Positions 28,501 through 35,863 of a DNA stretch of 64,000 bases are shown piece after piece. A program made the translations under genes and the position numbers. Positions within the stretch are counted from its first letter, which is position 1. The number at the start of each line of letters is the position of its first letter. The notes beneath the pieces were generated by a model. The model searched no databases. It worked only from the letters and a program-made list of their open reading frames with translations, and was not told where the DNA came from. The DNA is from Mucilaginibacter gilvus (GTDB lineage Bacteria > Bacteroidota > Bacteroidia > Sphingobacteriales > Sphingobacteriaceae). Location of the stretch: assembly GCF_004054195.1 (NCBI RefSeq), contig NZ_SBIW01000003.1, positions 558,001-622,000 of the forward strand. The letters are read 5' to 3'.

Positions 28501-28636
28501 GATGGGCGTAAAAATAACAGAGGAACGGCTTCAGCTATTGGAAACCGAAGCCAGTATTGTTATTGAGGACCTTACCGATGACGACGGGAACCCGGCCGGA
28601 ACAAAAGTTACTATAATAATACCTTTAGAATATTAA
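25589..28636 (+). CDS. Sensor histidine kinase with propeller repeats (LytS/YehU-type kinase domain)
   Basis: 1015 aa. No in-frame ATG exists upstream before a stop at 25544, so the start is TTG at 25589, giving a signal peptide ending LQAQ. Residues about 30-660 are two-component regulator propeller repeats (MWMGTQNGLNSF, LWLGSGDGLLLF, IWMATRTGLIAF). A Y_Y_Y domain lies at about 680-765 and a membrane span at about 771-795. Then comes a His_kinase domain (PF06580 type) with phospho-acceptor His822 in MNPHFIFNALNSIQE, and an ATPase domain with FVENALWHGL and GVGRG. It overlaps the LytTR regulator gene by 1 nt. The periplasmic propellers should sense an external signal; the downstream secreted-protein cluster is the likely output. 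Confidence 0.95.
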   Translation: MRVLYIISFFLVLLTGARLQAQVTRAKELFYHLGEKDGLSDNLVNCFFQDSHGVMWMGTQNGLNSFDGSEIRNWYSGTGGNGHLADNVVNAIGEDNTHAVWVATNNGISSLDPITHKIRTYRTTGANFIYSLAVDGNKLWLGSGDGLLLFDIRTKTFTPFINKVNKANSLSRLDNYINYVYLDSKKRLWTATMNGLWMFNIKKQAFEQYDGPKNDPRFESMFTMVYEDHKGKIWAGGWSRGLKQIIPETHQVVNFNRVPSMPSHIMSIVEQLNNQKQYRLWVNDFLTELNVDKMQAQPHDLKPIAGATSLNPRCLYVSHDNLLWISTVKGVYILDQSRQLFKNYFVSQRTNISNQNPSLFAGDGKLWLGGDNDFVLKMLDYNFNVIKDYTPVFHHLSKDINNSGLAVTNIVPHTDKELYLATSGGVFRVDKRTNKVSILSSSVGDSSRKTSFINNIYFNHDKIWCFPWRYGVWEYDAKQNKFISLVNKLPDGKVLKNLNLANGVEDKAGNIWIADMDYGLIKYTSLTKKFARVVNKYVPPFSRVLNIMALNGKLWTVANNDVVEIDPVTNDSRVWSLPEGMNRYTHDYTSDNDGNIWMATRTGLIAFNTNNFGSSRYTEEDGLINNDMDGTLKKLPSGEMVYAGENYITTFTPANLLRTPARKELLLTEVSTGDTDQLLSYTSKVVVPPGKERVKIKWAFVNYSNPMQNRYYSKIDKIDKDWNYAGNKGMVEYNGLSPGEYKFSYRAVTSDGLADAERTITIIVSPRFWQTWWFQGIMVLCFITGVMVVIQYVRLREQRKSAIQLQLSALEMKALRAQMNPHFIFNALNSIQECIITKNTDTAYSYLSSFSKLVRMILENSEKQFITLADEVETLKLYLAIEKLRFDDTFEYLIQTAPEIDISFIRLPAMIIQPFVENALWHGLIHKKGDKKLVISFAQANKHLICVIKDNGVGRGLAGQMTSASTIKKHSMGVKITEERLQLLETEASIVIEDLTDDDGNPAGTKVTIIIPLEY

Positions 28637-29376
28637 TGATGAAAGCTATAATTATTGACGATGAGCCACGCGGCCGTAATATCCTGCTGCAGCTAATCAC
28701 ACAGAATTTTCCGCACATCAACGTGGTAGCAACAGCTGCAGGAGCTGACGAAGGTATCGCACGCATTGATGCATGGAAACCTGATGTGGTTTTTTTAGAC
28801 GTTGAAATGCCCGGTAAAAACGCATTCGATATGCTGAAAGAATTGGGGAAAATAGACTTTAAGATCATTTTTGTTTCAGCACATAACCACTATGCCATCA
28901 GCGCGATTAAATTATCAGCCCTTGATTTTTTATTAAAGCCAATCGATCTTCATGACCTTACAATGGCCATTCAGCGTTTAACGATACAGCCGGCTAACCA
29001 GGTACAACAGGTACCTCATTTATTACAGCAGCTGCAGCAGCCCAAAAGCAATTTTGGTAAGATAGCTATAGCCTCTGTCAATGCCATCGAGTTCATCAAC
29101 ATTAGCGACATATTGTATTGCAAGGCCGATAATGTTTACACTGAAGTGTACCTGCACAACACAACTATTACATCAACCAAAAACCTAAAGGAATTTGATG
29201 ACCTGCTCTCGGCTCATTTTTTTTTCAGGATACATCATTCGTATCTCATTAATATGAACCACATTAAGAAGTACTTAAAGGGCGAAGGAGGTGCAGTTAT
29301 CATGAGCAACGATGTCGAAATAGAGGTAAGCCGCCGTCGTAAAAGTGCCTTCCTCGAAATGTTTTCTACCATATAG
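28636..29376 (+). CDS. LytTR-family response regulator
   Basis: 246 aa. The receiver domain (1-120) has Asp8/Asp9, the phosphorylation site Asp55 in VVFLDVEMPG, and Lys in FLLKPIDL. The LytTR DNA-binding domain covers about 145-243 (DILYCKADNVYTEVYLHN, FFRIHHSYLINMNHIKKYLK). Two ATG codons stand in tandem and the first overlaps the kinase stop (TAATG), so the pair is translationally coupled. The CAG/GTA-rich linker encodes many Gln (QQVPHLLQQLQQ). Its targets are probably the same-strand secreted genes starting at 29589. Confidence 0.95.
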   Translation: MMKAIIIDDEPRGRNILLQLITQNFPHINVVATAAGADEGIARIDAWKPDVVFLDVEMPGKNAFDMLKELGKIDFKIIFVSAHNHYAISAIKLSALDFLLKPIDLHDLTMAIQRLTIQPANQVQQVPHLLQQLQQPKSNFGKIAIASVNAIEFINISDILYCKADNVYTEVYLHNTTITSTKNLKEFDDLLSAHFFFRIHHSYLINMNHIKKYLKGEGGAVIMSNDVEIEVSRRRKSAFLEMFSTI

Positions 29377-29436
29377 CTACCACTTGCTTGCAAATAACCG
29401 CCACTTACTAAAACGCTAAAAACCTTTATTCAATTG

Positions 29437-29544
29437 TTGTCACTTTTATGTTACCAAAACATAAGAGCAGGTAAGGCTATGCGCTGATCTTTCTCCATAC
29501 CTGTGTTTTGGCAATTCGAATTTGTCACCTTAACCAGTGACAAA
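29437..29544 (+). promoter_or_regulatory. Candidate operator: TTTGTCAC inverted repeat plus an upstream half-site
   Basis: TTTGTCAC (29521-29528) and GTGACAAA (29537-29544) form a perfect 8-bp inverted repeat with an 8-nt gap. A further TTGTCAC lies at 29437-29443. Between them TTATGTT/AACATAA (29446-29464) forms another inverted repeat. All lie in the 212-bp gap before the first secreted-protein gene, directly after the LytTR regulator gene. Confidence 0.45.
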
Positions 29545-29588
29545 ACAGGAATCAAGTTCAATCAAAACCAATTAAAAAGTATCTACTT

Positions 29589-30842
29589 ATGAAAACACTA
29601 AAAATTCTTATCGCAATTTTTGCTTTAAGCGCCATCACAAAAATGGGCCATGGGCAAACGATTGCCGATCCTAAACAGTTGGCTAAAGACAATGCTGCCC
29701 GCCGTGTTAACAACAACGAAGGCAGTGCTATTGATAACGGCCTGGGTAAAGCGGAAAGCGCTATTAAAGGCCTCTTCAAAAAGAAAAAGAAAGTCGCCGA
29801 CACCTCCAAAACGGTAACTGCGGCTCCTGTTGCTGCACCCGCAACTCAACAACAAACAGGTGGTTCTATTACTGCGTACAATAACTATGATTTTGTGCCC
29901 GGCGACAAGATCGTTTTTAGTGACGATATGCTTGATGACCAAAACGGTGAATTCGCGGCACACTGGCATTTAGGCGCAGGACAGGCTGTGGTTAATACCA
30001 TTGCCGGCACCAAAGCCTTACTGTTAACCGATGGCAACTATGCCCACGTTAGTCCTTTAATTAAATCTGCATCTTTTTTAAGCGACCAGTTCACGATAGA
30101 ATTTGACACCTATTCAAATGGCGGTTATCCACCTAAATTATATTTTTATAATACCAATGCCGAGGCAATCGCTGCTTCTAATGACCTGGCTGGCATTACC
30201 ATAAACCACACAGATGCGCAGTGGGCCTCTAAGAGCGATGGTGCTGAGCTAACAGGGAACTTCCCACCAGCTATAGCTAGTGATAACTTTCTTAACAAAT
30301 GGCACCATATCGCAATTGCTTACAAAAAGGGACAATTAAAAGTGTATGTTGATCAGTACCGCGTTTTAGTTGTGCCCAGCTCTGGTATAACCCCACATGC
30401 TATAGACATTGAAGGTATTGGTGATGCAAACACGCCGATTGTAATAGCTAATTTCAAGATCGCCAATGGAGGTGGGATGAACATGCTGGGCAAGAAGTTT
30501 ACCGATGCCAAGATCATCACGCATGGTATCAACTTCGATATAGATAAGGCTACGATAAGACCTGAAAGTATGGGTACCCTGAATATGATAGTTGGGGTGC
30601 TGAAAGACAACCCGGATCTGAAATTCGAGGTAGATGGCCATACCGATAATACAGGTTCGCCTGCCCACAACCTTACTCTTTCGCATCAACGCGCCGATGC
30701 GGTTAAAAATCAGCTGATAGCGATGGGTATGGATGGTTCGCGCCTTACAACCAAAGGCCTTGGCGATACCAAACCATTGGCCGAAAACCTAACGCCAGAA
30801 GGCAAGGCAAATAACCGTAGGGTTGAGTTTGTAAAACAATAA
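29589..30842 (+). CDS. OmpA-family outer-membrane protein with LamG-like domain
   Basis: 417 aa with a signal peptide (to GHGQT). Residues about 25-95 form a low-complexity, lysine- and alanine-rich linker. A concanavalin/LamG-like jelly-roll covers about 110-300 (IEFDTYSNGGYPPKLYFYN, WHHIAIAYKKGQLKVYVDQY). The C-terminal OmpA peptidoglycan-binding domain covers about 308-417 (FDIDKATIRPESMGTL, VDGHTDNTGSPAHNLTLSHQRA, NRRVEFVKQ). It is the first gene of the secreted-protein cluster, 212 nt after the LytTR regulator. The domains suggest a protein tied to the cell wall that displays a ligand-binding domain. Confidence 0.9.
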   Translation: MKTLKILIAIFALSAITKMGHGQTIADPKQLAKDNAARRVNNNEGSAIDNGLGKAESAIKGLFKKKKKVADTSKTVTAAPVAAPATQQQTGGSITAYNNYDFVPGDKIVFSDDMLDDQNGEFAAHWHLGAGQAVVNTIAGTKALLLTDGNYAHVSPLIKSASFLSDQFTIEFDTYSNGGYPPKLYFYNTNAEAIAASNDLAGITINHTDAQWASKSDGAELTGNFPPAIASDNFLNKWHHIAIAYKKGQLKVYVDQYRVLVVPSSGITPHAIDIEGIGDANTPIVIANFKIANGGGMNMLGKKFTDAKIITHGINFDIDKATIRPESMGTLNMIVGVLKDNPDLKFEVDGHTDNTGSPAHNLTLSHQRADAVKNQLIAMGMDGSRLTTKGLGDTKPLAENLTPEGKANNRRVEFVKQ

Positions 30843-30972
30843 ATAACAAATACATCAAAACCACAACCATAAAAGCCAGCGGAATAATCACCCCCGGAGA
30901 ATATCAACACCAAAACCAAAAAAGGGCGGGGTATAGCATTATATCCACCCTGTTATGTAAACCTCATAAAAA

Positions 30973-31968
30973 ATGAAAAAGCAAGTCGTCATTACTGTTC
31001 TGTTTACGCTCTTTATAGGCAGAATATGGGCGCAATCGGCCTACCAGGTAACGGATAGCCAGCCGGTAACCCTAAATGGGTTAACCATGGGCTATAAAAT
31101 AAAATCGGAAGAGGTAAAGGCAGTAGGAGACAAAGGTGACTTCAGCCGTTTTTCGGTGAGCTTTTATGTAACCAACCCCACATCCGAAGAAAAAATAATA
31201 TTGTACAAACAAGGCTGGAATGTTCTTAACAACGTTTCAGACCAGCTGGCAAAATTCAATATTATTAATGCTACCGGCGCAAGGCTAACCTCAAAAGAGG
31301 CCCTAATAAGTGCTGCTCCATGCAATGTTTTGGCCTATGTTGAAGATAAGGATTGCGCCACCAACAAAATCACTAAAACCAAACGTTTTGTGCAGATAGG
31401 TTATTCTATAAAGGCAGGGCAAACTTTTAGTTCCACCGCCATTTTAATAGTACCCCTGAATCAAAAACCCAATGTAGAGGTAACTTCCCTGGCCAATCAA
31501 TTACAACCAACAGGTTCGGCATCATACCCCGGGCCGCCACCGGGTTACGATCCAAATCAACCGCCGCCAACGGGGCGGGTTAACCCGGATGATTTTATAA
31601 AGATAAGGAATGCAGCAACCAATACTTATGTTAATGTTGAAATCGGTGCGCCACGGGCATCGGCCATTGATGCCGGATGGTGGAGCGCACAGTGGAGCTT
31701 GATCCGCCTGCCAGGCGCCCGCATCTACGTGATAAAAAGTAGGTGGAAGGATAATCAATATCTATCAACCGATACTGGCAGCCCCGGCACGTTTGTGAAT
31801 TATGTTTCGGATGGTGCAAGGTGGGTCATCGAACCCGTATTTGGCACCAACACCGTACGGATAAAGAATTTGGGTACCGGGAGTTTTCTCGGCATATCCC
31901 AGGATAAATTAAGCATGACCAATAACGCTAACCAGGGTTCGCTGGAGTGGGTGTTTGAAGCTCCCTGA
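30973..31968 (+). CDS. Secreted protein with C-terminal beta-trefoil-like domain
   Basis: 331 aa, signal peptide to IWAQS. Residues about 20-175 form a domain I cannot name. A proline-rich linker follows (PGPPPGYDPNQPPP, about 185-203). The last ~125 residues contain repeats with the look of ricin-type or fascin-like trefoils (FIKIRNAATNTYVNV, YVIKSRWKDNQYLSTD, VRIKNLGTGSFLGI). Trefoils often bind carbohydrates or proteins. It lies 130 nt after the OmpA gene on the same strand. Function unknown. Confidence 0.75.
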   Translation: MKKQVVITVLFTLFIGRIWAQSAYQVTDSQPVTLNGLTMGYKIKSEEVKAVGDKGDFSRFSVSFYVTNPTSEEKIILYKQGWNVLNNVSDQLAKFNIINATGARLTSKEALISAAPCNVLAYVEDKDCATNKITKTKRFVQIGYSIKAGQTFSSTAILIVPLNQKPNVEVTSLANQLQPTGSASYPGPPPGYDPNQPPPTGRVNPDDFIKIRNAATNTYVNVEIGAPRASAIDAGWWSAQWSLIRLPGARIYVIKSRWKDNQYLSTDTGSPGTFVNYVSDGARWVIEPVFGTNTVRIKNLGTGSFLGISQDKLSMTNNANQGSLEWVFEAP

Positions 31969-32043
31969 GCAAAACCTGATAGGATGTATCACCATAACCC
32001 TGAACAAAACCCTTGATCCTCACGATCAAACCTAAAATATAAA

Positions 32044-33159
32044 ATGAAAAAGATAATTTACACGTTAGTGCTTATTTCGGCAGCCCATGTGGCGGATGCA
32101 CAAGGCGGCCTGCTTAACAGGTTAAAGAACAAAATAAACAGCGGTGCCAAAACTACAGTATCAAACGACGTTGCAAGCGTGGCTGCACCTACATCGGGTA
32201 TAAAATATACCGATCCGTCACAATTTGGCAAAGTCATCTATACGTTTTCAAAAGCGGAAATGAATGCTCATGGCGGTTCCGATGGCTACGGTTATAACAT
32301 GTGGTTCCCAACGATAGCGGTAGTTAACAATCAGTTAAACGCAATTATAGCCGACAATAACGAGACCTCCTGGAGCTACAACAATGGCGGGCTTCAAAAA
32401 ACGGGAGGGAAACCCAATACCCGGGATCAAAATAAAATAAACAATGGCAGCGAGTTTTACGGATGGAGCGTTGATTTCACCGAACATGATCAAGCCGCTT
32501 CGTTACAAAAAAAAGGCCCTCATGTTGCCAGCGGTATGATACCCGGTAAAGCAGAGCAAACTTACACCTTTAACGGTAAAGTGTTTTCCAGTTTTTATAT
32601 CGGTTCGATCGCTCACAATGCCGACTCGACAGTAGTAGCGGTAGCAGGAGCCTCCCTTACAGGCGGAATGAAATATTTTCTTAGATCTTCAACAGGCCAG
32701 TCTGCTTCGTTACCGGCAAAATTTGGCGCAAGGCCTTTATTAAGTCCCAATGGGAAAGTTAGCGCTGCGCTGATGCTAAGCACAAATGGCAACAGTTATG
32801 ATGTTGTTACAACAATGGGTGCAAATATCTCTATCGGTAATTTTATTAATGGCTTAGGCTGGCTGCGCGACAGCGGCAGCATTTTCAATGTAGAATCTAA
32901 CGACCCAAAAGCACTTGACAGGAATGGCAAACTTTACAAAACATTTAATGTGGATGTTGATCCTAAAATGCTTTTCATTAGTGCCGACGATAACACCTTG
33001 TGCTGGGGAGGTTACCGCGGGTTATACTTTTCGGATGGAACGATCTTCGAGAACGGGCAATCGCCGCGTAAGGTGGTTTTGGATGGCAAGGAAGTCATTA
33101 TCTTTTTAGATGTAGAATTAGCAAGCGGTAAACTTTACCTGTGCCGCCACGACCTGTAA
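32044..33159 (+). CDS. Secreted protein of unknown function (371 aa)
   Basis: Signal peptide to HVADAQ. The start of the mature protein (GGLLNRLKNKINSGAKT) resembles the region after the signal in the OmpA gene upstream. The rest is rich in Gly, Asn and Ser with regularly spaced hydrophobic strands (VVNNQLNAIIADNNETSW, NADSTVVAVAGASLTGG, NTLCWGGYRGLYFSDG), compatible with a beta-propeller or beta-helix. I recognise no family and no catalytic motif. It is followed after 19 nt by the next secreted gene. Confidence 0.75.
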   Translation: MKKIIYTLVLISAAHVADAQGGLLNRLKNKINSGAKTTVSNDVASVAAPTSGIKYTDPSQFGKVIYTFSKAEMNAHGGSDGYGYNMWFPTIAVVNNQLNAIIADNNETSWSYNNGGLQKTGGKPNTRDQNKINNGSEFYGWSVDFTEHDQAASLQKKGPHVASGMIPGKAEQTYTFNGKVFSSFYIGSIAHNADSTVVAVAGASLTGGMKYFLRSSTGQSASLPAKFGARPLLSPNGKVSAALMLSTNGNSYDVVTTMGANISIGNFINGLGWLRDSGSIFNVESNDPKALDRNGKLYKTFNVDVDPKMLFISADDNTLCWGGYRGLYFSDGTIFENGQSPRKVVLDGKEVIIFLDVELASGKLYLCRHDL

Positions 33160-33178
33160 TAAACAAACACTATCTACC

Positions 33179-33763
33179 ATGAAAAATAGTATTTCCCTCA
33201 TTTTATTTTTATTCGCCACAACGACCATAAATGCGCAAAAAATAGCGTTGCCCCCGTTTTTACGATGGCAAACGAATAACGCGCCGGGTTGCAAAAACGT
33301 ATTCATCACCAAAGATAGCATGTTGATGGCTGTTAAAAACAAATGTGTGAGCGAAGGCATATTGGCTAACTGGCGACCATCAGTTGGAGTGAACGAGGGC
33401 TTAAATTTTTCGGTCCCGTCAAACGGTCGCATACAGCTTACCATAACTTATAAATTTGATCCGGCAGGCGGGGATGTGCTGGCGTTTTATGGTTCCTTCG
33501 ACCCGGTAAGCGATAACAGCGACATAGCCTTTAGCAGAATGTTCCAGCTGCCTGGCGGCGCTACCAGCCTGCCGGCAGCCGGCGGCTATGCTACGGCGAT
33601 ATTGCAGGTAAACTTTAGCAACGAAAGCGATAAACCAATATGGAATGCCTTAACCGCTTTAAAAGGGACAATGAATTTCCATTTTAACGTTACCGCCAAC
33701 GGCGGCGAAACACACCATGGTAGTATAGCAGTAATTAAAAGTGTAAAACTGGAAGTGAAATAA
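33179..33763 (+). CDS. Small secreted protein of unknown function (194 aa)
   Basis: Signal peptide to INAQK. Mature part of about 175 residues, predicted mostly beta strands, with two Cys near residues 40 and 58 (NNAPGCKNVF and VKNKCVSEG). No known domain recognised. It starts 19 nt after the preceding gene, so it is co-transcribed. Confidence 0.7.
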   Translation: MKNSISLILFLFATTTINAQKIALPPFLRWQTNNAPGCKNVFITKDSMLMAVKNKCVSEGILANWRPSVGVNEGLNFSVPSNGRIQLTITYKFDPAGGDVLAFYGSFDPVSDNSDIAFSRMFQLPGGATSLPAAGGYATAILQVNFSNESDKPIWNALTALKGTMNFHFNVTANGGETHHGSIAVIKSVKLEVK

Positions 33764-33813
33764 ATATTGGAATAGGCCAGGTAATTGGCCTTACATATTA
33801 ATTATTTGATAAG

Positions 33814-34929
33814 ATGAAAAAATATATTTTAATAACCGTGCTTATCTTCCTGTCGGCAAATTTGTTTGCGCAAACCGCTGATGAAGAGGCCCAGGCCCTA
33901 CGTGGTGGGCGCACATCCCTTAATGTGGAAAAAAGCATACTGTCGGCGGGCGAACAAACCCAGATAAATATCGACGTTTTTATTCCGCCTGATGTAGACT
34001 CACACACCGGCGAAGCGAAAGGAGATGGCCATCCAGTGCACATTGGCGATGTTTCCCATACCTTAGCCAGCGCGGGGTTACCTATATCATACCATGCCCA
34101 TAACTGGAAGGTATTATCGGGCGGTGGCTCATTAGATATTATTGACGAATATACAATACGCTACACAGCACCCGCCCAGGCTCCGCGAGATAATACGATG
34201 ACAATATCGGTAGAGCTGATACCTACCGGCCACGATCTGCCAAAAGTGGTGTTATTAAAAACCTTGTATTTTGATAGGGGCGAGAATAGTTTTGCTTTTA
34301 ATGTACCTGGATCGGGCATTAATGATGAAAGGTATTCACAGTCAACAACGGGCGCAAAAGTTTCGGCCACCAACCCGTCCACAGTGATAGCAATTGACCC
34401 GGCAATCCTGGCCCGGATACCTGCTGCCGACAGGGCGCGGTTGAAAGCTCAAAAAGAAAAAGTTGATGCGGCGGTATATGCTAGTGGCGTAAATGCTGTA
34501 AGCCTTACCAGCAATGCCAATGCTATTTATGATTCACAAAGTAATGTGACCGTTATAAAGTTTTTGAGCCTTGGCCGCAGCACAACGCAGGGCGGCCATA
34601 CTACCGTAGCAAGGGGATCAAACTTGCTGATGATTACTTACACTGGAGGGCTAACTAAAGGCGAGCACCCTTTTAATGGAAGTTTAAACTCATTTACCTT
34701 TAGCCACGGCGGCACACACCCCGATCCAAAAACGTGTGTCTGCTCCATGAAAGGTAATAACAACTTGCAACACCTCCCTTGCAGCGGTACATTAACCATT
34801 ACCAGCATGGATGGCAATTTCATAAAAGGCACCATTAGCACTACCGTTTGGAACAACAAAACCGGGGTGGATAAAACCTTCAACCGCGGAACGGTTTACG
34901 GGGTTTTTACGATCAGAAAGGCTTACTAA
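33814..34929 (+). CDS. Secreted protein of unknown function (371 aa), Ig-like N-terminal region
   Basis: Signal peptide to LFAQT. Residues about 35-155 look like an Ig-like beta-sandwich (LSAGEQTQINIDVFIPPDV, YTIRYTAPAQAPRDNTM). A charged helix follows (RARLKAQKEKVDAAVY). The C-terminal third holds three Cys (TCVCSMKGNNNLQHLPCSG) that may form a disulfide knot or bind metal, plus several His (HGGTHPDP). No family recognised. The next gene starts 10 nt later. Confidence 0.7.
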   Translation: MKKYILITVLIFLSANLFAQTADEEAQALRGGRTSLNVEKSILSAGEQTQINIDVFIPPDVDSHTGEAKGDGHPVHIGDVSHTLASAGLPISYHAHNWKVLSGGGSLDIIDEYTIRYTAPAQAPRDNTMTISVELIPTGHDLPKVVLLKTLYFDRGENSFAFNVPGSGINDERYSQSTTGAKVSATNPSTVIAIDPAILARIPAADRARLKAQKEKVDAAVYASGVNAVSLTSNANAIYDSQSNVTVIKFLSLGRSTTQGGHTTVARGSNLLMITYTGGLTKGEHPFNGSLNSFTFSHGGTHPDPKTCVCSMKGNNNLQHLPCSGTLTITSMDGNFIKGTISTTVWNNKTGVDKTFNRGTVYGVFTIRKAY

Positions 34930-34939
34930 TTTCAATATT

Positions 34940-35773
34940 ATGAAAAATATTATCTTATTATCTGTCGTGATAATTTGTGCATTTACAGCCAATGCACAGC
35001 ATAATCCTTCATTTCGCCACCAAACCCCGGCAGAAACTGCTTTTTTGAATAATACGCATGCTGCGCTGTCAGATGCAATACCCCATACCTATAAAGATTG
35101 GAAAACATCTCCAGAATCAACGTATGATGCCATACACGGGTGGTGCGACGTAAAGCCCGATTTTGACGACTGCACTGGCTACATTCCCAAAAGTGTAGGC
35201 AAGGGCGACCCATATTTTGCGGATGTCGATGTAGAGTTTAAAATGCCCGATGAACAAAGCGCCGGTTACATAACAGCCGTTTATGGCATGATAAAAGACT
35301 TTAGCAACGGCCCGCAAGTGGCAACTGCATTAAAAAGCAGTAACAAAACCAAATTGTACATTTTCGTATCTGCCAACCAATCAGTAGGGAATGCTGGAGC
35401 CTTTGTATTAAGTTATTGCGCTAAAACCCCGCCCGTAAACCTCACGTTACCGGTGCCTACTACGCTTGCGGTAAAGGGTATCCGCTCGGCGGAGTGTCCT
35501 ATAATGGACGGCGGGCGTGTTAGCTTATCGGGCAATTATTATGATAACGCGATCGTGTTTTTGGGCAAACCCCTTACCAGCAAAAAAACACGAACAACAG
35601 ACGACAATCTTACTGATACCCGGTATGACATAGGTTTTGATAAAACAAAGATGGGGAAATTGATAGTACAGAACGTGGTGGTGACCTTTAAAGGCGACTC
35701 GGCTGATATAGACGAGGCCATCAAACTGATAGACTGGCAGAAGTTGTACGCTCTTATAGATAAAAATAATTAG
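34940..35773 (+). CDS. Secreted protein of unknown function (277 aa)
   Basis: Signal peptide to TANAQH. It contains Cys pairs (HGWCDVKPDFDDCTGY) and a middle region with beta-strand character (SNKTKLYIFVSANQSV). No known domain recognised. 10 nt separate it from the preceding gene and 90 nt from the metzincin-like gene. It is probably part of the same transcript. Confidence 0.7.
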   Translation: MKNIILLSVVIICAFTANAQHNPSFRHQTPAETAFLNNTHAALSDAIPHTYKDWKTSPESTYDAIHGWCDVKPDFDDCTGYIPKSVGKGDPYFADVDVEFKMPDEQSAGYITAVYGMIKDFSNGPQVATALKSSNKTKLYIFVSANQSVGNAGAFVLSYCAKTPPVNLTLPVPTTLAVKGIRSAECPIMDGGRVSLSGNYYDNAIVFLGKPLTSKKTRTTDDNLTDTRYDIGFDKTKMGKLIVQNVVVTFKGDSADIDEAIKLIDWQKLYALIDKNN

Positions 35774-35863
35774 TTAGGGACGATGTTGCATACGGGCCGC
35801 AAAACGCAGGCCCGCAGCATCAAAATAAAAACATATTTTTTGTTGATGTCTAATTACTGATAA

